Source of the DNA: an uncultured Flavobacteriales bacterium
GTDB taxonomy: Bacteria > Bacteroidota > Bacteroidia > Flavobacteriales_G > Salibacteraceae
Direction: 5' to 3'
Assembly (NCBI GenBank): GCA_937121175.1
Contig: CAKZKD010000004.1
Location: 186,001 to 250,000 of the forward strand
Length of the DNA: 64,000 nt
The notes beneath the pieces were generated by a model. That model ran no database searches and was not told the origin of the DNA. It worked only from the letters and a program-made list of their open reading frames with translations. Of the stretch, positions 55,663-64,000 are shown piece after piece. Numbering within the stretch: the stretch's first letter is position 1; every line of letters starts with the position of its first letter. A program made the translations under genes and the position numbers.

Positions 55663-56583
55663 TTAAAAATAAATGGGGTGAAATTGAAACCCATTTTTAT
55701 TGTATTCAATTGCAGGAAAAGGGAATTTTAGAAAACTCAATCCAGTTAAAACAGCATTCATGAGTTTCGACTGTGTTTCAATTCTATGTAAATCTATATC
55801 CAATGAAAAATAGTATTGGGAGTATCGATCTAGTACCGGATACAAATTCCCCTCTTTATCAAAAGTGGGATTTTCATGCCCGCCAATCATACCATTGGCC
55901 CCATACCCCAGTGAAACACTAATCCACTTTGGGAATTTTCTGGTTTTATTTCCTAAAAAAGAAGAAACGTTGGCTGAAATCCAATAGGTCTGACCATTAT
56001 AATCTTTAATAATTTGCTGATGCCAAGACTCTCCCATTATTTCACTTCTAATTGCCGGAAATTCCGTGGAATGCCATGAAAATTTTGGCACGATTCGTTG
56101 TTCATTCCAAGCCATTTCTTGGCCAAGGAACAAACCCGTTCCAAGCGTATTTGCCATCATATCACCCCATGAAAATCCCCATTGGGCACTATGTCCATCA
56201 AGAATTTCCATACCGGTTAAATAAACCAACCCCCAAGTTGCACCAAAAGCAAGGGCTTTAGGTTTTTTTATTCCTGACCACTTCATTGAATTATATCCAA
56301 TTACACCGACATAATAAGAAGAGTAACCATGCCCCACTTTATCTACGCCTTCCCACTCTCCCCAATCGTTAAAGGTTTGAAAATTTGTGCGTGGATAATT
56401 TTTGTACCATAACTCATTGAGCATAATTAAACTAGTACCGGTAATTGCAACAGCACCAACTGATGCTATGGTTACACGTGGTTTTTTCAGAGAATCAGGA
56501 AATTGTAAGAAACGCTTTGTTCTTTGAGCAAATACTCCCGTTATAAACGCACAGCTAATCAGCAGAAGGAGTACTTTTTTCAC
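55663..56583 (-). CDS. DUF2279-family envelope protein
   Basis: The protein has 306 residues with a signal peptide (MKKVLLLLISCAFITGVFAQ). WEGVDKVGHGYSSYYVG, KALAFGATWGLVYLTGMEILDGHSAQWGFSWGDMMANTLGTGLF are the DUF2279/YfiM-like core with buried polar HG and D residues. The C-terminal part has barrel-like strands. It is probably outer-membrane associated. Function unknown. Confidence 0.83.
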   Translation of the reverse strand: MKKVLLLLISCAFITGVFAQRTKRFLQFPDSLKKPRVTIASVGAVAITGTSLIMLNELWYKNYPRTNFQTFNDWGEWEGVDKVGHGYSSYYVGVIGYNSMKWSGIKKPKALAFGATWGLVYLTGMEILDGHSAQWGFSWGDMMANTLGTGLFLGQEMAWNEQRIVPKFSWHSTEFPAIRSEIMGESWHQQIIKDYNGQTYWISANVSSFLGNKTRKFPKWISVSLGYGANGMIGGHENPTFDKEGNLYPVLDRYSQYYFSLDIDLHRIETQSKLMNAVLTGLSFLKFPFPAIEYNKNGFQFHPIYF

Positions 56584-56633
56584 AAGACGAATTTACTGAA
56601 TCAAATTATTAGGAATACAACATAGATGAATAA

Positions 56634-57278
56634 TTAAAGCTCCTTTTTCGCAATGAGCAAATGGTAGTCGAATATTAATTCCGATTTAATTTTTTTTTCG
56701 CCAATTAGTTTAAATCCAACCGACTCTAACATGTTTTTATATTCAATCAAATCATATTGGTGAGGATGCAAAGCATCACCAGGAATTAGCCGAAAAAGAT
56801 ATTTTAATAGGCTATAATTATGAGCATCAATACTTAGGAGGATGTATCCGTTTGGTTTCGTTAATCGATAAAGGTTTTTTAGAGATACTATTATGTTTTT
56901 TACATGATTAATCACGTTCAAACAACAAACCAAATCGTATGATTTTCCGGATTTAAAGTTTTCTATTTCAGCGGATAAATACTCAACATTGGATTGTTTG
57001 GTGTATTGAAAATGCTCTAATTGACCGTATGCATTCATAAGGGGGTCAATTGCATCAACGTGGCAATTTAACACCATATTAATTCCAGCGGGACCACATC
57101 CAGCATCCAAGGCGTTTTCAATTCGGTTGACATCGAAAAAGGGTTCTGTGTGTTTTAAGAATGAATTCCAATAATTGCGCTTCCACTCCTCATACGTAAT
57201 GACATCCTTATTCGACAAGTAGCGTTTCCACCAACTTATTTCCAGTTTTTGAGCTATTTTCCACTTAAATGATGTCAT
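56634..57278 (-). CDS. SAM-dependent methyltransferase, class I
   Basis: The protein has 214 residues. Motif I ALDAGCGPAGINMVL (about residues 58-72) binds SAM; AIDPLMNAYG is motif II; YDLVCCLNVINHV and YILLSIDAHNY follow. The Ala/Gly-rich loop and the size fit small-molecule or lipid methyltransferases, but the substrate cannot be read. Divergent from dapD with 150 nt between starts. Confidence 0.85.
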   Translation of the reverse strand: MTSFKWKIAQKLEISWWKRYLSNKDVITYEEWKRNYWNSFLKHTEPFFDVNRIENALDAGCGPAGINMVLNCHVDAIDPLMNAYGQLEHFQYTKQSNVEYLSAEIENFKSGKSYDLVCCLNVINHVKNIIVSLKNLYRLTKPNGYILLSIDAHNYSLLKYLFRLIPGDALHPHQYDLIEYKNMLESVGFKLIGEKKIKSELIFDYHLLIAKKEL

Positions 57279-57404
57279 TGTGCAAATGAAACAGTTTATT
57301 GATTTAAACTCATTTTAAGGAAGATAATTTTTCGTGACAATTTCATAACACAGAAAACTACTTATACAATGCGAGTAGTTTACTATCGACCGATTGAATA
57401 ACTT

Positions 57405-57412
57405 TACTTTTG
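57405..57412 (+). promoter_or_regulatory. Candidate -7 box (TACTTTTG) of dapD and following genes
   Basis: TACTTTTG ends 16 nt before the dapD ATG at 57429. Confidence 0.6.
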
Positions 57413-57428
57413 TCAAAATTTGTTGGGA

Positions 57429-58238
57429 ATGAGAGAAGCCATTGAAGAAGCTTGGAAAAACAGAGAATTGCTTAAAGAGCAAGAATACCAAGATGCAATT
57501 CGAGTCGTAATTGCACAAATTGACAATGGCGAACTCAGAGTTGCCGAACCGTTAGAAAATGGCGATTGGCAAGTAAACGAATGGGTAAAGAAAGCTGTAG
57601 TAATGTATTTCCCGATTCAAAAAATGGAAACTATTGAAGTAGGCCCGTTTGAATTTCACGATAAAATTGGGCTAAAAACCAATTACAAAGAAAAAGGTGT
57701 CCGGGTTGTTCCACATGCAATAGCTAGATACGGTTCTTATGTCGCCCGCGACGTAATAATGATGCCTTCGTATGTAAATATTGGGGCGTATGTTGACTCT
57801 GGCACAATGGTCGATACTTGGGCTACTGTGGGTTCATGTGCGCAAATCGGCAAGAACGTTCACTTGAGTGGTGGAGTTGGTATTGGAGGTGTTTTGGAGC
57901 CGCTTCAAGCTGCTCCAGTCATTATTGAAGACAATGCTTTTATTGGTTCGAGGTGTATAGTGGTTGAGGGAGTTCGAGTTGAATCTGAGGCTGTACTTGG
58001 AGCAAACGTTGTACTCACAGCAAGTACCAAAATTATTGATGTAAGTGGCTCAGAACCTATAGAATATAAAGGTCGAGTTCCTTCTGGTTCCGTTGTAATT
58101 CCGGGAACAATGCCGAAGAAATTTGCAGCGGGTGAGTATCAAGTTCCCTGTGCATTAATTATTGGAAAACGCAAGGAGAGTACTGACAAAAAAACTTCGT
58201 TGAACAACGCCCTTAGAGAATACGAATTAGCAGTATAA
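57429..58238 (+). CDS. dapD: Tetrahydrodipicolinate N-succinyltransferase
   Basis: DapD transfers succinyl from succinyl-CoA to tetrahydrodipicolinate in lysine and diaminopimelate synthesis. ATG 57429 (MREAIEEAWKNRELLKEQEYQ) gives 269 residues, normal; a TTG three codons upstream is less likely. The left-handed beta-helix is visible in SYVNIGAYVDSGTMVDTWATVGSCAQIGKNVHLSGGVGIGG. Three further genes follow with spacing of 0 or -1 nt. Confidence 0.96.
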   Translation: MREAIEEAWKNRELLKEQEYQDAIRVVIAQIDNGELRVAEPLENGDWQVNEWVKKAVVMYFPIQKMETIEVGPFEFHDKIGLKTNYKEKGVRVVPHAIARYGSYVARDVIMMPSYVNIGAYVDSGTMVDTWATVGSCAQIGKNVHLSGGVGIGGVLEPLQAAPVIIEDNAFIGSRCIVVEGVRVESEAVLGANVVLTASTKIIDVSGSEPIEYKGRVPSGSVVIPGTMPKKFAAGEYQVPCALIIGKRKESTDKKTSLNNALREYELAV

Positions 58239-59345
58239 ATGAGAATTGGTTTTGATGCAAAAAGGGCATTTCACAATGCCAGTGGTTTAGGAAACTATAG
58301 TCGGTTCGTAATTCGAATTTTGGCCGCGCATTTTCCTGAAGAATCGCTGTTGCTATTCAATCCTAAACCAAACGACAACTGGGACGTGGTTTCGCACGAT
58401 TCCATTCAAGAAATTCTTCCTCCAAAAAGTTCATGGAGTAGTTTCTGGCGTTCATTTCAAGGAGCTAAAAAAGTTGAGCAGCATGACTTAGACATCTATC
58501 ACGGACTAAGCAATGAACTTCCCTTTGGTATTGCAAAAAGCAAAGCCAAGAAAATAGTAACCATTCACGATGTTATTTTCAAGCGATTTCCGGAGTTGTA
58601 CAAAGCGGCTGACCGATTGATCTACGACAAAAAAATGAGTCATACACTAAATGCGGCTGATACGGTAATCGCCATAAGTAAAACCACTAAGGAGGACATT
58701 GTTCGGTACTACAATACTTCCGAAAAAAAAATTAAGGTGATTTATCAAGGATGTAACCCCTTGTTTTATCAGCGAGCAGCTGCAAAACAGCTTACTCAGA
58801 CTCAGACTAAGTTTGGCCTTCCGTCTTCTTTCTTTATTTGTGTAGGCACTATTGAGGAGCGCAAAAATGGTTTGTCACTTTTAAAGGCTATGGAAGAGCT
58901 TAGCATAGATTTACCTCTTGTTTTCGTTGGTAGGTCAACAAAGTATAAATCGGTTTTGGAAAAATATGTTTCTGATAATCATAGTCTTACAGACAAAGTG
59001 TACTTCATAGAAAATGCAACAAATGAAGAACTGTGTCGATTGTATCAATTGGCTCGATTTAGTGTTTACCCAAGTGTATTCGAAGGATTTGGAATACCAA
59101 TTTTAGAGAGTATTGCTGCGGGTACGCCGGTTATTACGAATGAAGAAGGATGCTTTAAGGAAGCTGGTGGTAACGCCGCCTTGTATTGCAACACCAGTAA
59201 TACTTCTGAATTGAGTTCTGCAATTAAAAGAATTTGTTCAGATAATACTCTTTTAGAAAATCTAGTTCTTAATGGAACGGAACACCTCAAGAATTTTGAA
59301 GAGCAAAAACTAGCGGAACATCACATTCAATTGTATCGAGCATAA
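58239..59345 (+). CDS. GT4-family glycosyltransferase
   Basis: The protein has 368 residues. FDAKRAFHNASGLGNYSRFVIR and IYHGLSNELPF are in the N-terminal Rossmann half; SVYPSVFEGFGIPILESIAAGTPVITNEEGCFKEAGG in the C-terminal half carries the E-x7-E that binds the donor nucleotide sugar. The acceptor glycan is unknown. The ATG follows the dapD TAA without spacer. Confidence 0.92.
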   Translation: MRIGFDAKRAFHNASGLGNYSRFVIRILAAHFPEESLLLFNPKPNDNWDVVSHDSIQEILPPKSSWSSFWRSFQGAKKVEQHDLDIYHGLSNELPFGIAKSKAKKIVTIHDVIFKRFPELYKAADRLIYDKKMSHTLNAADTVIAISKTTKEDIVRYYNTSEKKIKVIYQGCNPLFYQRAAAKQLTQTQTKFGLPSSFFICVGTIEERKNGLSLLKAMEELSIDLPLVFVGRSTKYKSVLEKYVSDNHSLTDKVYFIENATNEELCRLYQLARFSVYPSVFEGFGIPILESIAAGTPVITNEEGCFKEAGGNAALYCNTSNTSELSSAIKRICSDNTLLENLVLNGTEHLKNFEEQKLAEHHIQLYRA

Positions 59346-59915
59346 ATGAATTATAGTATAGATAAACGTGAAATCAACGCCATGCTGAGAGATGGTAAAA
59401 CTATGCTGTACCCTACCGATACGGTTTGGGGAATTGGCTGCGACGCCACAAATGACAAAGTCTGTAAAAAAGTCAGTGGACTTAAAAATAATCCATCTGA
59501 TAAGCCGCTTATTTGTTTGGTGAGTTCCGATGCTATGCTGAATAGAATAGTTTCAGATGTGCCCGAAATTGCTTGGGATTTAATTGATGAGTCGGTTAAC
59601 CCTCTGACGATAGTGTTACCAAACGGAAAAGGCGTATGTAAAAGCGTTTTAGCCGAAGATGGCTCCATTGCAGTTCGCTTTGTGAAGAATGGTCTTCTGC
59701 AGCAACTCATTCACAATTTTGGTGAGCCAATCATAAGCACCTCAGCCAATTTGCATGGAAATAATTTTGCAAAAAGCTTTTCCAAAATTGATGGTGTTAT
59801 TAAATGCGGGGTTGACTTTGTTATCGATGAAACAAATTTTCCGCTTGGTACCAACAAACCCTCCTCCATAATTAAAGTAGGCGCCTCAAACGAAATAAAA
59901 ATTATTAGAGCGTAA
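59346..59915 (+). CDS. L-threonylcarbamoyladenylate synthase (YrdC/Sua5 domain)
   Basis: The protein has 189 residues, the YrdC domain without the Sua5 C-terminal extension. It makes threonylcarbamoyl-AMP from Thr, bicarbonate and ATP for tRNA t6A37. KTMLYPTDTVWGIGCDA, KPLICLVSS, IAVRFVKN and PIISTSANLHG are conserved. The ATG abuts the glycosyltransferase TAA; its stop overlaps the CCA enzyme start by one base (TAATG). Confidence 0.93.
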   Translation: MNYSIDKREINAMLRDGKTMLYPTDTVWGIGCDATNDKVCKKVSGLKNNPSDKPLICLVSSDAMLNRIVSDVPEIAWDLIDESVNPLTIVLPNGKGVCKSVLAEDGSIAVRFVKNGLLQQLIHNFGEPIISTSANLHGNNFAKSFSKIDGVIKCGVDFVIDETNFPLGTNKPSSIIKVGASNEIKIIRA

Positions 59916-61324
59916 TGAATCTAAAACACAAATTGCAGCATCCAATCTTTGCAACATTAGCTCAGGTTGCCGAAAAACACAATTACCCAACTTTTATTGT
60001 GGGTGGTTTTGTTCGTGATTTGCTTTTGCAGAGACCAAACAAGGATATTGATATTGTTGTAGAAGGCAATGGAATTGAATTTGCTAAGCTGGTAGCAGAT
60101 GAGCTATATGACGTAAAAGGGCTATCGGTATTCAAGAATTTTGGTACTGCCATGATAAAGCTGGACGATTTAGAGCTTGAATTTGTTGGAGCCAGAAAGG
60201 AATCGTACCGAAGAGAAAGCCGCAAACCGATTGTAGAGGATGGAACAATAAAAGAGGACCAAGAACGAAGAGACTTTACTATTAATGCAATGAGCATAAG
60301 CCTAAATCAGGTAGATTTTGGTGAGTTGATAGACCCGTTTAACGGCCAAAAACATTTACAAGAAGGGTTAATTATTACACCACTTCCACCCGACCAAACG
60401 TATTCGGACGATCCATTACGTATGCTTAGAGCCATGCGATTTGCGAGTCAATTGCATTTTAAAGTTGATGATGCTTCCTTCGAGTCCATCAAAAAAAACA
60501 AGGATAGACTTTCTATAGTTTCAGAGGAACGTATAGCCACCGAACTCAATAAGATAATGGAGTCACCACAACCTTCCGTTGGATTAGAGCTGTTGTTTCT
60601 TTCTGAAATAATGAAAATTATTTTGCCAGAAGTGGATGCCCTGCAAGGAGTCGATGAAATTGATGGTCAAACCCATAAAGACAATTTTTACCATACCATA
60701 CAAGTAGTGGACAATACTGCTGAAACCAGCGATAATTTATGGTTGCGCTGGGCAGCATTGTTACACGATATTGGTAAACCTCCAACCAAAAGGTTTGACC
60801 AAAACGTGGGCTGGACTTTTCATGGACACGAAATGCGAGGGGCTAAAATGGTTCCTCGAATTTTTAAGCGTTTAAAGCTTCCCTTAAAAGACACCTTGAA
60901 TTATGTAAAGGAATTAGTTTACCTCAGTTCTCGTCCTGCGGCGTTAACGAAAGACATTGTGTCGGATAGCGCGGTGCGCAGGTTATTGAATGACGCTGGT
61001 GATAAAATAGACGACCTAATGCTGTTGGTTGAGGCTGACATAACATCAAAAAATAAAGAGCGTGTAAAACGGTACAAAAACAATTTCAAGGAAGTTCGAG
61101 TAAAGCTCAAAGAGATTGAAGAAAAGGACCAAGTGCGTAACTTTCAGCCACCGGTTACAGGAGAGGAAATCATGACCACTTTTAAAATAAAACCAGGGCG
61201 AGAAATAGGTGTTCTAAAATCGGCAATTAAGGAGGCTATTTTGGAAGGAGAGATTCCGAATGAGAAAGAAGCGGCTTTTAAGTTTATGATTAAAAAAGGG
61301 GAAGAATTAGGGTTAAAAGCGTAA
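59915..61324 (+). CDS. CCA tRNA nucleotidyltransferase with HD domain
   Basis: It adds or repairs the 3' CCA of tRNA. The protein has 469 residues. IVGGFVRDLLLQRPNKDIDIVV (about residues 28-49) carries the catalytic DxD; RRDFTINAMS, DDPLRMLRAMRFAS and EERIATELNKI follow; an HD domain (LLHDIGKPPTKR, FHGHEM) is in the second half and may give a phosphatase activity. The N-terminus begins in the YrdC-domain stop. Confidence 0.95.
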   Translation: MNLKHKLQHPIFATLAQVAEKHNYPTFIVGGFVRDLLLQRPNKDIDIVVEGNGIEFAKLVADELYDVKGLSVFKNFGTAMIKLDDLELEFVGARKESYRRESRKPIVEDGTIKEDQERRDFTINAMSISLNQVDFGELIDPFNGQKHLQEGLIITPLPPDQTYSDDPLRMLRAMRFASQLHFKVDDASFESIKKNKDRLSIVSEERIATELNKIMESPQPSVGLELLFLSEIMKIILPEVDALQGVDEIDGQTHKDNFYHTIQVVDNTAETSDNLWLRWAALLHDIGKPPTKRFDQNVGWTFHGHEMRGAKMVPRIFKRLKLPLKDTLNYVKELVYLSSRPAALTKDIVSDSAVRRLLNDAGDKIDDLMLLVEADITSKNKERVKRYKNNFKEVRVKLKEIEEKDQVRNFQPPVTGEEIMTTFKIKPGREIGVLKSAIKEAILEGEIPNEKEAAFKFMIKKGEELGLKA

Positions 61325-61359
61325 TCAGCATATTATCCAATTACCTCTTTTCTCCCACA

Positions 61360-62199
61360 TTAAGAGGCAAACCAACCATCCGGAATTAACCAAAATCGAG
61401 CCTGTTCTTTGTACTTCTTATTAACCTTAGCCATTATAACTGGCTCATCTCTATTTTTCAGCATCAGGGCTGTTTCGGCATTTGATAACGAGTAATCCGA
61501 AGAATAACTATTTAACGAAAACAAAAAAGGTTTTTCTAACACAAAATACTGTCCTTCCAATTCTTTGTTCCATTCAGAGAAGTACATCCAAATTCCTTTT
61601 TGATGAAATTGATTGAGCACTGAGTTCTCAAAACCTCCAAGCGATGGGTGGTAAAAAACCATTCCTTTAAGTAGTCCTTTAGGAGTAACCTCACCAACTC
61701 CAATATTTTGAAGGGTGACTTTTCCAAATTCAGTTGCTCCCAATACCAATTGGTGGTTTTTCATTCTATCAAGTTTTCGCTGAAATACGTCTTTCAGTAA
61801 CGTTCCAGAGCAACCGTTCAAACCCAGTTCTGGGTTTGAGCACAAATAAAACTTACAACTTACCTCCCAATGCTCAAAAATTGGCCCTGAATTTATGTTC
61901 TCAACGATAAAATCAAATTCTCCTATCGTTTGCTTTTCACTCTGGACTTGAAGGTTGAATGCTTTTAAATTGTATGATTCAGAGACATTGATATACGTTT
62001 TAATAAAAGTCTCAAAATAAAATCCCAGTTTTCTGGACTTGAGTTCAACGACTCCGGCTTGGCTTATTCTTGTTTTTTGATTTTCGGTAAGTTGTGTGAG
62101 TTTCAACTCATTTAGCACGGAATCATTTAAGAGGCTTTGGTTGGTAATTATCCATTCTAAATCATGAATGATTTGAGTAGCGGAAAGAAGTATGCTCAA
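61360..62199 (-). CDS. DUF1853 family protein, nuclease-like motifs
   Basis: The protein has 279 residues. IIHDLEWIITNQSLL, LGFYFETFIK, LKAFNLQVQ, GEFDFIV and HWEVSCKFYL match DUF1853. Glu63, Glu94-x-Asp96, Glu112 and Lys116 are arranged like the E...D...E-x-K of PD-(D/E)XK nucleases, but with E-x3-K rather than E-x-K. Function unknown; nuclease activity is inference. It follows the MORN gene by 6 nt, so it belongs to the minus-strand unit that begins upstream of the right edge, and converges with the CCA enzyme with 35 nt between. Confidence 0.75.
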   Translation of the reverse strand: MSILLSATQIIHDLEWIITNQSLLNDSVLNELKLTQLTENQKTRISQAGVVELKSRKLGFYFETFIKTYINVSESYNLKAFNLQVQSEKQTIGEFDFIVENINSGPIFEHWEVSCKFYLCSNPELGLNGCSGTLLKDVFQRKLDRMKNHQLVLGATEFGKVTLQNIGVGEVTPKGLLKGMVFYHPSLGGFENSVLNQFHQKGIWMYFSEWNKELEGQYFVLEKPFLFSLNSYSSDYSLSNAETALMLKNRDEPVIMAKVNKKYKEQARFWLIPDGWFAS

Positions 62200-62205
62200 T
62201 AGAAT

Positions 62206-62916
62206 CTATTTAACATCTACAGTACCATTTAACGTTCCGTTTACGTAAGATTGAGTCTTAATGTGCTTTCCTGACTTATCGTAAATTTTCCATTCTTCAA
62301 TTTTACGGTAGTCCCCAATTAAATCGAAAAAATGTACTAACCCTTCAGCAGCTATCTTACCATTTTCATGGTATTCTTTTTTATAATAGGTATGGTCTTT
62401 TCTTTTCTCAAATTCCATAGTATTCTGAGGCTTACCATTTGAATAATAGGAATTTCTATAAATTACAAATTCAAAGTTATTGTCATATTTTTCTTCGTAT
62501 TCTACCTTGCCATTTTCGTAATAATCAGTCCACTCCTTCACATTTCCAAACGTGTATTTTACTTCCGATTTTTTAGCACCGCTTTCAAAATAGACTTGCA
62601 ATTTCGAGTGGTCATCATCAACCAATCCAAACTTACGCTCTAGTTGCCCATTCGGAAAAAAGTTTTTAAAACTCTGAAGTTTACCTCTAATGTAAAAACC
62701 TTTGTGAAGCAATTGTCCAGTCGAATAATAATCTTCGATATGTCCAGCACACGGTTTTCCATCGCAAATTCGAGAGGAATCTCCATTTAACGAAATCACC
62801 ATCTCCTCATAACCTTGTATTCCAAAATCAGGATCTATAACAACATTTGGCACGTTCTGCGCCATTATTGCAGTCACCAAAAGAAAAAAAACAATGGATA
62901 AATTATTTTTTTTCAT
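62206..62916 (-). CDS. MORN-2 (YwqK-like) repeat protein
   Basis: The protein has 236 residues with a signal peptide (MKKNNLSIVFFLLVTAIMAQ). Repeats of about 22 residues with Y-x-NGK or F-x-NGQ patterns (FFPNGQLERKF, YYENGKVEYEEK, YYSNGKPQNTMEF, YHENGKIAAEG) are MORN-2 domains. Similar proteins are sometimes labelled antitoxins (YwqK), but nothing near supports a toxin pair. It overlaps the DUF4249 stop by one base (TAATG), so it is coupled to that gene. Confidence 0.82.
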   Translation of the reverse strand: MKKNNLSIVFFLLVTAIMAQNVPNVVIDPDFGIQGYEEMVISLNGDSSRICDGKPCAGHIEDYYSTGQLLHKGFYIRGKLQSFKNFFPNGQLERKFGLVDDDHSKLQVYFESGAKKSEVKYTFGNVKEWTDYYENGKVEYEEKYDNNFEFVIYRNSYYSNGKPQNTMEFEKRKDHTYYKKEYHENGKIAAEGLVHFFDLIGDYRKIEEWKIYDKSGKHIKTQSYVNGTLNGTVDVK

Positions 62917-63761
62917 TAATCCTTAACAGTTGTCGCTTCTCTTTCAGATGCAGTGGTAAAAAAACCTAACGCGCCGTTGTTAAAATTAGAAGGAATATTA
63001 GCAGGAGGGCCATCGAATAAACCGCCTCTAAAAACCTGTTTACCTAAAGCATCCAAAAATTCATAGTAGGCTTTAGAAATTCCAAACATTTGAAATCGAA
63101 CTGTGCTACCTGGGACAATTTCTTCGGTTTCAATCCCGGTAAAAATAGGCCAACCTTCTTTTGGTGAGCGTCCATCGACAAATTCATCGGATGCCCAGCT
63201 CCAATCTCGATAAGTTGGAGTCATGTCTTTGTAAGCAGTATCCGGTTTTTTAACTTGATATTTCCATAAATAATAATCGCCTAAACCTTTGTCTTCAGTT
63301 CCAAACATGGCAATGTTTACGAACGGTTTTTTTCCACCGTTCTCAAAATCAAAGTCTTCCTCTTCAAACGTGATAATGGTATCTAATTCAATTACCGAAT
63401 TCATATAGTCTGAGGCACTGTATGTAGTACCTTCAAAATCGATAGTCAACGTGTATTTCTTTTCATTTGGGAAGGCTACATCAGGTGTGAAATATTCCCC
63501 CGGATTTTCTTCAATACAAGACCATGAGTTCGTGCCATCACTTATCTCCACATTTGCATTCTCAGCCTTCGGTGCTGCTTCTTTTTCAAAGAAACTAGTT
63601 GATTTAGTTATTCTGATTAAGTGCTTTTTCTTGGCATTTGTAATAAACCCATCAACGACAATTCTTTGTTGGTCTTCGTTTAAGTCAAAATCGATGTTCT
63701 TCGTGCATGAGCTGATTAAAAAAGCTCCTACGAGTAGTATTATAAAATTTTTTATAGTCAT
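62916..63761 (-). CDS. DUF4249 lipoprotein, partner of a TonB-dependent receptor
   Basis: ATG 63761 (MTIKNFIILLVGAFLISSC) gives 281 residues and a lipobox at ISSC; an in-frame ATG at 63776 would overlap the receptor by 11 nt. IDFDLNEDQQRIVVDGFITNAKKKHLIRITKSTSFFEKEAAPKAENANVEISDG is the DUF4249 opening. In Bacteroidota these lipoproteins follow a TonB-dependent receptor and are probably surface-exposed. The transported molecule is unknown. Confidence 0.88.
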   Translation of the reverse strand: MTIKNFIILLVGAFLISSCTKNIDFDLNEDQQRIVVDGFITNAKKKHLIRITKSTSFFEKEAAPKAENANVEISDGTNSWSCIEENPGEYFTPDVAFPNEKKYTLTIDFEGTTYSASDYMNSVIELDTIITFEEEDFDFENGGKKPFVNIAMFGTEDKGLGDYYLWKYQVKKPDTAYKDMTPTYRDWSWASDEFVDGRSPKEGWPIFTGIETEEIVPGSTVRFQMFGISKAYYEFLDALGKQVFRGGLFDGPPANIPSNFNNGALGFFTTASEREATTVKD

Positions 63762-63765
63762 AATC

Positions 63766-64000
63766 TTAAAATTCAAAGTTCCACGTAATAGAAGGAATAA
63801 TAGAAAACAAATAAGTCATTTCTGCAACAGCAGTATTATTTTCAGCGTCCTCCTTAAAGTTAATTGAGAACGCATTTTTTCTTGCATATAAATTATAAAC
63901 TGAGAAGTTGAAAGAACTTTGAAAACGCTGATCCTCGGGTGACACCTTCCAATTTAGTCCAATGTCAGCTCTATGATAGTCAGGCATTTTGGAAGCATTT
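63766..64000 (-). CDS. TonB-dependent outer-membrane receptor, C-terminal end only
   Basis: The frame is open to the right edge at 64000; only the last 77 residues are in the window. KMPDYHRADIGLNWKV, FQSSFNFSVYNLYARKNAFSINF and the end TYLFSIIPSITWNFEF are the terminal barrel strands of a TonB-dependent receptor, ending in the aromatic residue typical of outer-membrane barrels. The plug and TonB box lie beyond the window. The cargo is unknown. Confidence 0.88.
   Translation of the reverse strand, partial: NASKMPDYHRADIGLNWKVSPEDQRFQSSFNFSVYNLYARKNAFSINFKEDAENNTAVAEMTYLFSIIPSITWNFEF

Noticed and set aside
62206-62916. MORN-2 gene as an antitoxin of a toxin-antitoxin pair
   Set aside because: The YwqK antitoxin label is a database habit; the protein has a signal peptide and the neighbours are DUF4249 and DUF1853, not a toxin.

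Overview
The window is ordinary chromosome of a Bacteroidota bacterium, most likely of the order Flavobacteriales. The reasons are: AT-rich DNA; cell-surface proteins with type IX secretion (T9SS) sorting domains of both type A and type B; families largely confined to the phylum (DUF3276, DUF4249, DUF4301, DUF6089-like barrels, TlpA-like thioredoxins with DUF4369/DUF5106-type leaders); a short F1 epsilon subunit with atpD-atpC apart from the other atp genes; and repeated TAnnTTTG promoter boxes, the -7 element of the Bacteroidota primary sigma factor. I see no rRNA, tRNA, CRISPR array, insertion sequence, prophage or defence island. Coding density is very high and no gene-free stretch exceeds 300 bases; the longest is 2982-3255, in which I see nothing recognisable.

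Layout. 1-2981 (-) is the N-terminal 993 residues of a very large secreted beta-helix/LamG protein that leaves the window on the left. 3256-5663 holds a Nudix hydrolase and pyrE with start codons only 10 nt apart, an SRPBCC protein and biotin ligase. 5767-10074 is an envelope operon: rsfS, ftsH, a DUF2007 protein, cdsA, psd. 10182-12369 holds a TlpA-like lipid- or periplasm-facing thioredoxin and a lipoprotein. 12491-16135 is a five-gene chain with almost no spacer: c-type cytochrome lipoprotein, dtd, MBOAT O-acyltransferase, SGNH-like partner, MazG. 16136-18655 (-) is ribF, a secreted LRR protein and an outer-membrane barrel.

18860-26172 groups energy and ion genes: atpD-atpC, a voltage-gated K+ channel with a C-terminal zinc ribbon, a T9SS TIG-domain protein, beta-carbonic anhydrase and trkA-trkH. 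26169-36524 holds an outer-membrane protein, an AddA-like helicase-nuclease, an ElaA-type acetyltransferase, rdgB, a small membrane protein, DUF4301, an M1 aminopeptidase lipoprotein and proline dehydrogenase. 36619-43543 is a pair of large T9SS cargo proteins, one type A and one type B. 43630-50716 holds DUF3276, a SulP transporter, an unknown protein, LysE and DUF1761 membrane proteins, a DUF457-like membrane protein, a FemAB/GNAT-like protein and an NAPE-PLD-like MBL hydrolase.

50891-54012 is a divergent phosphate module: Na/Pi symporter and phosphate-type porin, with a candidate Pho-box between them. 54026-57278 (-) holds ruvX-def-lipoprotein, DUF2279 and a methyltransferase. 57429-61324 is dapD, a GT4 glycosyltransferase, an L-threonylcarbamoyladenylate synthase and a CCA-adding enzyme. 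61360-64000 (-) holds a DUF1853 protein, a MORN-2 protein, DUF4249 and the C-terminal end of a TonB-dependent receptor that leaves the window on the right.

The most distinctive signals are architectural rather than a new gene family: convergent genes whose stop codons interlock in a shared TTAA/TTAG, divergent promoters packed back to back or inside the opposing gene, promoter boxes so close to start codons that leaderless mRNAs are implied, the putative Pho-box, and an O-acylation cassette placed between dtd and mazG.
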